A stretch of DNA of 64,000 nt, taken from Enterobacter cloacae complex sp. ECNIH7. GTDB taxonomy: Bacteria; Pseudomonadota; Gammaproteobacteria; Enterobacterales; Enterobacteriaceae. The notes beneath the pieces are model-generated. The model did not search any database. It was given only the letters and a program-made list of their open reading frames with translations, and was not told the origin of the DNA. The stretch covers positions 186,001-250,000 of the forward strand of contig NZ_CP017990.1 of assembly GCF_002208095.1 (NCBI RefSeq), in the 5' to 3' direction. The position numbers were made by a program, and so were the translations under genes. The first letter of the stretch is position 1. Each line of letters starts with the position of its first letter. Positions 56,999 through 64,000 of this stretch are shown piece after piece.

Positions 56999-59900
56999 AT
57001 GGTTTACTCCTATACCGAGAAAAAACGTATTCGTAAGGATTTTGGTAAACGTCCACAAGTTCTGGACATTCCATATCTCCTTTCTATCCAGCTTGACTCG
57101 TTCCAGAAGTTTATCGAGCAAGATCCTGAAGGGCAGTACGGTCTGGAAGCAGCCTTCCGCTCCGTGTTCCCGATTCAGAGCTACAGCGGTAACTCCGAGC
57201 TGCAGTACGTCAGCTACCGCCTTGGCGAACCGGTGTTTGACGTTCAGGAATGTCAGATCCGTGGCGTGACCTATTCCGCACCGCTGCGCGTAAAACTGCG
57301 TCTGGTGATCTACGAGCGCGAAGCGCCGGAAGGCACCGTAAAAGACATTAAAGAACAAGAAGTCTACATGGGTGAAATTCCACTCATGACAGACAACGGT
57401 ACTTTCGTAATCAACGGTACTGAGCGTGTTATCGTTTCCCAGCTGCACCGTAGCCCGGGCGTCTTCTTCGACAGCGATAAAGGTAAAACACACTCTTCCG
57501 GTAAAGTACTGTATAACGCACGCATCATTCCTTACCGTGGTTCATGGCTGGACTTCGAGTTCGATCCGAAAGACAACCTGTTTGTCCGTATCGACCGCCG
57601 TCGTAAGCTGCCTGCAACCATCATTCTGCGTGCGCTGCAATACACCACTGAACAGATCCTGGACCTGTTCTTTGAGAAAGTGATCTTTGAAATCCGCGAC
57701 AACAAGCTGCAGATGGAGCTGGTGCCGGAACGTCTGCGTGGCGAGACCGCGTCGTTCGACATCGAAGCCGACGGCAAAGTGTATGTGGAAAAAGGTCGCC
57801 GTATCACCGCGCGCCACATCCGCCAGCTGGAAAAAGATGATATCAAACTCATCGAAGTTCCGGTTGAGTACATTGCAGGAAAAGTAGCCGCGAAAGATTA
57901 CGTTGATGAATCAACGGGTGAGCTGATCTGCCCAGCTAACATGGAGCTGAGCCTGGATCTGCTGGCTAAGCTGAGCCAGTCTGGCCACAAACGTATCGAA
58001 ACGCTGTTCACCAACGATCTGGACCACGGTGCGTATATCTCTGAGACTATTCGCGTCGACCCAACCACCGATCGTCTGAGCGCGCTGGTAGAAATCTACC
58101 GCATGATGCGCCCTGGTGAGCCACCAACTCGCGAAGCGGCGGAAAGCCTGTTCGAGAACCTGTTCTTCTCCGAAGACCGCTACGATCTGTCCGCGGTTGG
58201 TCGTATGAAGTTCAACCGTTCTCTGCTGCGCGACGAAATCGAAGGTTCCGGTATCCTGAGCAAAGACGACATCATCGAAGTGATGAAGAAGCTCATCGAT
58301 ATCCGTAACGGTAAAGGCGAAGTGGACGATATCGACCACCTCGGCAACCGTCGTATCCGTTCCGTAGGCGAAATGGCGGAAAACCAATTCCGCGTTGGCC
58401 TGGTACGTGTAGAACGTGCGGTGAAAGAGCGTCTGTCTCTGGGCGATCTGGATACCCTGATGCCTCAGGATATGATCAACGCCAAGCCGATTTCTGCAGC
58501 AGTGAAAGAGTTCTTCGGTTCAAGCCAGCTGTCTCAGTTCATGGACCAGAACAACCCGCTGTCTGAGATTACGCACAAACGTCGTATCTCTGCACTCGGC
58601 CCAGGCGGTTTGACCCGTGAACGCGCAGGCTTTGAAGTTCGAGACGTACACCCGACGCACTACGGTCGCGTATGTCCAATCGAAACGCCTGAAGGTCCAA
58701 ACATCGGTCTGATCAACTCCCTGTCCGTGTACGCACAGACTAACGAATACGGTTTCCTCGAGACCCCGTACCGTAAAGTGACCGACGGTGTTGTAACCGA
58801 CGAAATTCACTACCTGTCTGCTATCGAAGAAGGCAACTACGTTATCGCTCAGGCGAACTCCAACCTGGATGACGAAGGCCACTTTGTAGAAGATCTGGTT
58901 ACCTGCCGTAGCAAAGGCGAATCCAGCTTGTTCAGCCGCGACCAGGTTGACTACATGGACGTATCCACCCAGCAGGTGGTATCCGTCGGTGCGTCCCTGA
59001 TCCCGTTCCTGGAACACGATGACGCCAACCGTGCATTGATGGGTGCGAACATGCAACGTCAGGCCGTTCCAACTCTGCGCGCTGATAAGCCGCTGGTTGG
59101 TACCGGTATGGAACGTGCTGTTGCCGTTGACTCCGGTGTTACTGCAGTTGCTAAACGTGGCGGTACTGTTCAGTACGTCGATGCATCCCGTATCGTTATC
59201 AAAGTTAACGAAGACGAGATGTATCCGGGCGAAGCAGGTATCGACATTTATAACCTGACCAAATACACCCGTTCTAACCAGAACACCTGTATCAACCAGA
59301 TGCCTTGCGTATCTCTGGGTGAGCCAGTTGAGCGCGGCGACGTGCTGGCAGACGGTCCGTCCACCGACCTCGGTGAACTGGCGCTTGGTCAGAACATGCG
59401 CGTAGCGTTCATGCCGTGGAATGGTTATAACTTCGAAGACTCCATCCTCGTCTCCGAGCGGGTGGTTCAGGAAGATCGTTTCACCACCATCCATATTCAG
59501 GAGCTGGCATGTGTGTCCCGTGACACCAAGCTGGGGCCAGAAGAGATCACCGCTGACATCCCTAACGTGGGTGAAGCTGCGCTCTCCAAACTGGATGAAT
59601 CCGGTATCGTTTACATCGGTGCTGAAGTGACCGGCGGCGACATTCTGGTTGGTAAGGTTACGCCTAAAGGTGAAACCCAGCTGACGCCAGAAGAGAAACT
59701 GCTGCGTGCAATCTTCGGTGAGAAAGCGTCTGACGTTAAAGACTCTTCTCTGCGCGTACCAAACGGTGTTTCCGGTACGGTTATCGACGTTCAGGTCTTC
59801 ACTCGTGACGGCGTTGAAAAAGATAAGCGTGCGCTGGAAATCGAAGAGATGCAGCTCAAACAGGCTAAGAAAGACCTGTCTGAAGAACTGCAGATCCTCG

Positions 59901-61027
59901 AAGCGGGTCTGTTCAGCCGTATCTATGCGGTGCTGGTTGCCGGTGGCGTTGAAGCTGAGAAGCTCGACAAACTGCCACGCGATCGCTGGCTGGAACTGGG
60001 CCTGACCGACGAAGAGAAACAAAATCAGCTGGAACAGCTGGCTGAGCAGTATGACGAACTGAAACACGAGTTCGAGAAAAAACTCGAAGCGAAACGCCGC
60101 AAAATCACTCAGGGCGACGATCTGGCACCAGGCGTGCTGAAGATTGTTAAGGTGTATCTGGCCGTTAAACGTCAGATCCAGCCTGGTGATAAGATGGCAG
60201 GTCGTCACGGTAACAAGGGTGTTATCTCTAAGATCAACCCGATCGAAGATATGCCGCACGATGCTAACGGTACGCCGGTAGATATCGTACTGAACCCGCT
60301 GGGCGTACCGTCTCGTATGAACATTGGTCAGATCCTGGAAACTCACCTGGGTATGGCTGCGAAAGGCATCGGCGATAAGATTAACGCCATGCTGAAACAG
60401 CAGCAGGAAGTCGCGAAACTGCGCGAATTCATCCAGCGTGCCTACGATCTGGGTACCGACGTGCGTCAGAAAGTCGACCTGAACACCTTCAGCGATGAAG
60501 AAGTGCTGCGTCTGGCAGAGAACCTGCGCAAAGGTATGCCAATTGCAACGCCGGTATTCGACGGTGCAAAAGAAGCTGAAATTAAAGAGCTGCTGCAACT
60601 GGGTGGTCTGCCAACGTCTGGTCAGATTACGCTGTTTGACGGCCGTACTGGTGAACAGTTCGAGCGTCCGGTAACCGTAGGTTACATGTACATGCTGAAA
60701 CTGAACCACCTGGTCGACGACAAGATGCACGCTCGTTCTACCGGTTCTTACAGCCTGGTTACTCAGCAGCCGCTGGGTGGTAAGGCACAGTTCGGTGGTC
60801 AGCGCTTCGGGGAGATGGAAGTGTGGGCGCTGGAAGCATACGGCGCGGCATACACCCTGCAGGAAATGCTCACCGTTAAGTCTGATGACGTGAACGGTCG
60901 TACCAAGATGTATAAAAACATCGTGGACGGCAACCATCAGATGGAGCCGGGCATGCCAGAATCCTTCAACGTACTGTTGAAAGAGATTCGTTCGCTGGGT
61001 ATCAACATCGAACTGGAAGACGAGTAA
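56999..61027 (+). CDS. rpoB: RNA polymerase beta subunit RpoB
   Basis: Catalytic beta subunit of RNA polymerase, 1342 residues with the same numbering as E. coli. The rifampicin region is intact and carries the susceptible residues: Met515-Asp516 at 58541, His526 at 58574 and Ser531 at 58589. Other hallmarks are [25 protein letters not shown] near the C-terminus and [11 protein letters not shown] with catalytic-core lysines. ATG 56999 follows GAGGAACCCT; an in-frame ATG 11 codons upstream lies in the leader. It is cotranscribed with rpoC across a 76-base gap. Confidence 0.99.
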   Translation: MVYSYTEKKRIRKDFGKRPQVLDIPYLLSIQLDSFQKFIEQDPEGQYGLEAAFRSVFPIQSYSGNSELQYVSYRLGEPVFDVQECQIRGVTYSAPLRVKLRLVIYEREAPEGTVKDIKEQEVYMGEIPLMTDNGTFVINGTERVIVSQLHRSPGVFFDSDKGKTHSSGKVLYNARIIPYRGSWLDFEFDPKDNLFVRIDRRRKLPATIILRALQYTTEQILDLFFEKVIFEIRDNKLQMELVPERLRGETASFDIEADGKVYVEKGRRITARHIRQLEKDDIKLIEVPVEYIAGKVAAKDYVDESTGELICPANMELSLDLLAKLSQSGHKRIETLFTNDLDHGAYISETIRVDPTTDRLSALVEIYRMMRPGEPPTREAAESLFENLFFSEDRYDLSAVGRMKFNRSLLRDEIEGSGILSKDDIIEVMKKLIDIRNGKGEVDDIDHLGNRRIRSVGEMAENQFRVGLVRVERAVKERLSLGDLDTLMPQDMINAKPISAAVKEFFGSSQLSQFMDQNNPLSEITHKRRISALGPGGLTRERAGFEVRDVHPTHYGRVCPIETPEGPNIGLINSLSVYAQTNEYGFLETPYRKVTDGVVTDEIHYLSAIEEGNYVIAQANSNLDDEGHFVEDLVTCRSKGESSLFSRDQVDYMDVSTQQVVSVGASLIPFLEHDDANRALMGANMQRQAVPTLRADKPLVGTGMERAVAVDSGVTAVAKRGGTVQYVDASRIVIKVNEDEMYPGEAGIDIYNLTKYTRSNQNTCINQMPCVSLGEPVERGDVLADGPSTDLGELALGQNMRVAFMPWNGYNFEDSILVSERVVQEDRFTTIHIQELACVSRDTKLGPEEITADIPNVGEAALSKLDESGIVYIGAEVTGGDILVGKVTPKGETQLTPEEKLLRAIFGEKASDVKDSSLRVPNGVSGTVIDVQVFTRDGVEKDKRALEIEEMQLKQAKKDLSEELQILEAGLFSRIYAVLVAGGVEAEKLDKLPRDRWLELGLTDEEKQNQLEQLAEQYDELKHEFEKKLEAKRRKITQGDDLAPGVLKIVKVYLAVKRQIQPGDKMAGRHGNKGVISKINPIEDMPHDANGTPVDIVLNPLGVPSRMNIGQILETHLGMAAKGIGDKINAMLKQQQEVAKLREFIQRAYDLGTDVRQKVDLNTFSDEEVLRLAENLRKGMPIATPVFDGAKEAEIKELLQLGGLPTSGQITLFDGRTGEQFERPVTVGYMYMLKLNHLVDDKMHARSTGSYSLVTQQPLGGKAQFGGQRFGEMEVWALEAYGAAYTLQEMLTVKSDDVNGRTKMYKNIVDGNHQMEPGMPESFNVLLKEIRSLGINIELEDE

Positions 61028-61046
61028 TTCTCGCTCAAACAGGTCA

Positions 61047-61074
61047 CTGGTGCCGGGTTAACCCCCGGCACCAG
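61047..61074 (+). promoter_or_regulatory. rpoB-rpoC intercistronic hairpin
   Basis: CTGGTGCCGGG / CCCGGCACCAG form a perfect 11-bp stem with loop TTAACC, without a U tract. It is more likely an mRNA-stabilising structure than a terminator, since rpoC must be cotranscribed. Confidence 0.7.
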
Positions 61075-61103
61075 ATTGTGCTAACTCCGACGGGAGCAAA
61101 TCC

Positions 61104-64000
<2,897 letters not shown>

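Noticed and set aside
58541..58591. Rifampicin-resistance changes in rpoB
   Set aside because: Codons 515-516, 526 and 531 encode Met-Asp, His and Ser, the susceptible residues; the region is wild type.
58520..60937. Open frame of about 800 codons antisense to rpoB, with similar ones opposite rpoC (61203-62738) and dppA (44271-45833)
   Set aside because: Highly expressed genes with few rare codons leave long stop-free antisense frames. No start context or domain was found, and the sense genes are certain.

Overview
The window reads as chromosomal backbone of an enteric bacterium (Enterobacteriaceae). Almost every gene has a clear Escherichia coli counterpart, usually of the same length. The gene complement suggests Enterobacter or a near relative such as Leclercia or Lelliottia: a 2-ketogluconate operon is present, several E. 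coli genes are missing, and (CTCTCCC/GGGAGAG) palindromic repeats are scattered through it. The genus is an inference; the family is not in serious doubt. No prophage, insertion sequence, CRISPR array or resistance island was seen.

Layout. 1-6030: 3' part of selB, a ROK-family kinase, aldB, a LysR regulator (yiaU-like) and yiaT. E. coli genes yiaY, yiaW and yiaV are absent. 6030-6410: REP pair and an apparent hicB antitoxin fragment. 6411-11530: ysaA, avtA, malS, bax. 11571-19769: the complete D-xylose module, with xylFGHR (transport and activator) divergent from xylAB (catabolism). 19834-21332: an isochorismatase-like hydrolase and a GlxA-type AraC regulator in a two-gene operon behind a strong dyad. 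21325-29663: wecH, ysaB, glyQS, an ABC-F ATPase, yiaG, yiaF, cspA. 29722-34932: 2-ketogluconate operon kguE-kguK-kguT-ghrB with a LacI/PtxS-type repressor and a perfect 14-bp operator. 35112-43461: yiaD, bisC, yiaC, tag, yhjY, yhjX, eptB. 43553-49953: a tRNA-Pro and the dipeptide transporter dppABCDF.

At about 49955-49997 the gene order changes from the E. coli 80-minute region to the 89-90-minute region: coaA, the tRNA operon Thr-Tyr-Gly-Thr with tufB, secE-nusG, rplKA, rplJL, rpoB and the 5' two thirds of rpoC (cut by the window end). This join, dppF next to coaA, is a rearrangement relative to E. coli.

How the genes work together: XylFGH imports xylose, XylA and XylB convert it to xylulose 5-phosphate, and XylR with CRP switches both arms from the shared 16549-16919 region. 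KguT, KguK and the GhrB/KguD reductase would import 2-ketogluconate, phosphorylate it and reduce it to 6-phosphogluconate. DppABCDF imports dipeptides. The right end is the classic transcription/translation cluster, with promoters, the L1 and L10 leaders and the rplL-rpoB attenuator visible.

No convincingly new system was found. The best leads are the regulatory architectures (threefold YpdB-type repeat before yhjX, PtxS-type operator before kguE, dyad before the isochorismatase gene), the proline tRNA identity at the proK locus, and the dppF/coaA junction. Gene names rest on remembered protein sequences and synteny, not on a database search.
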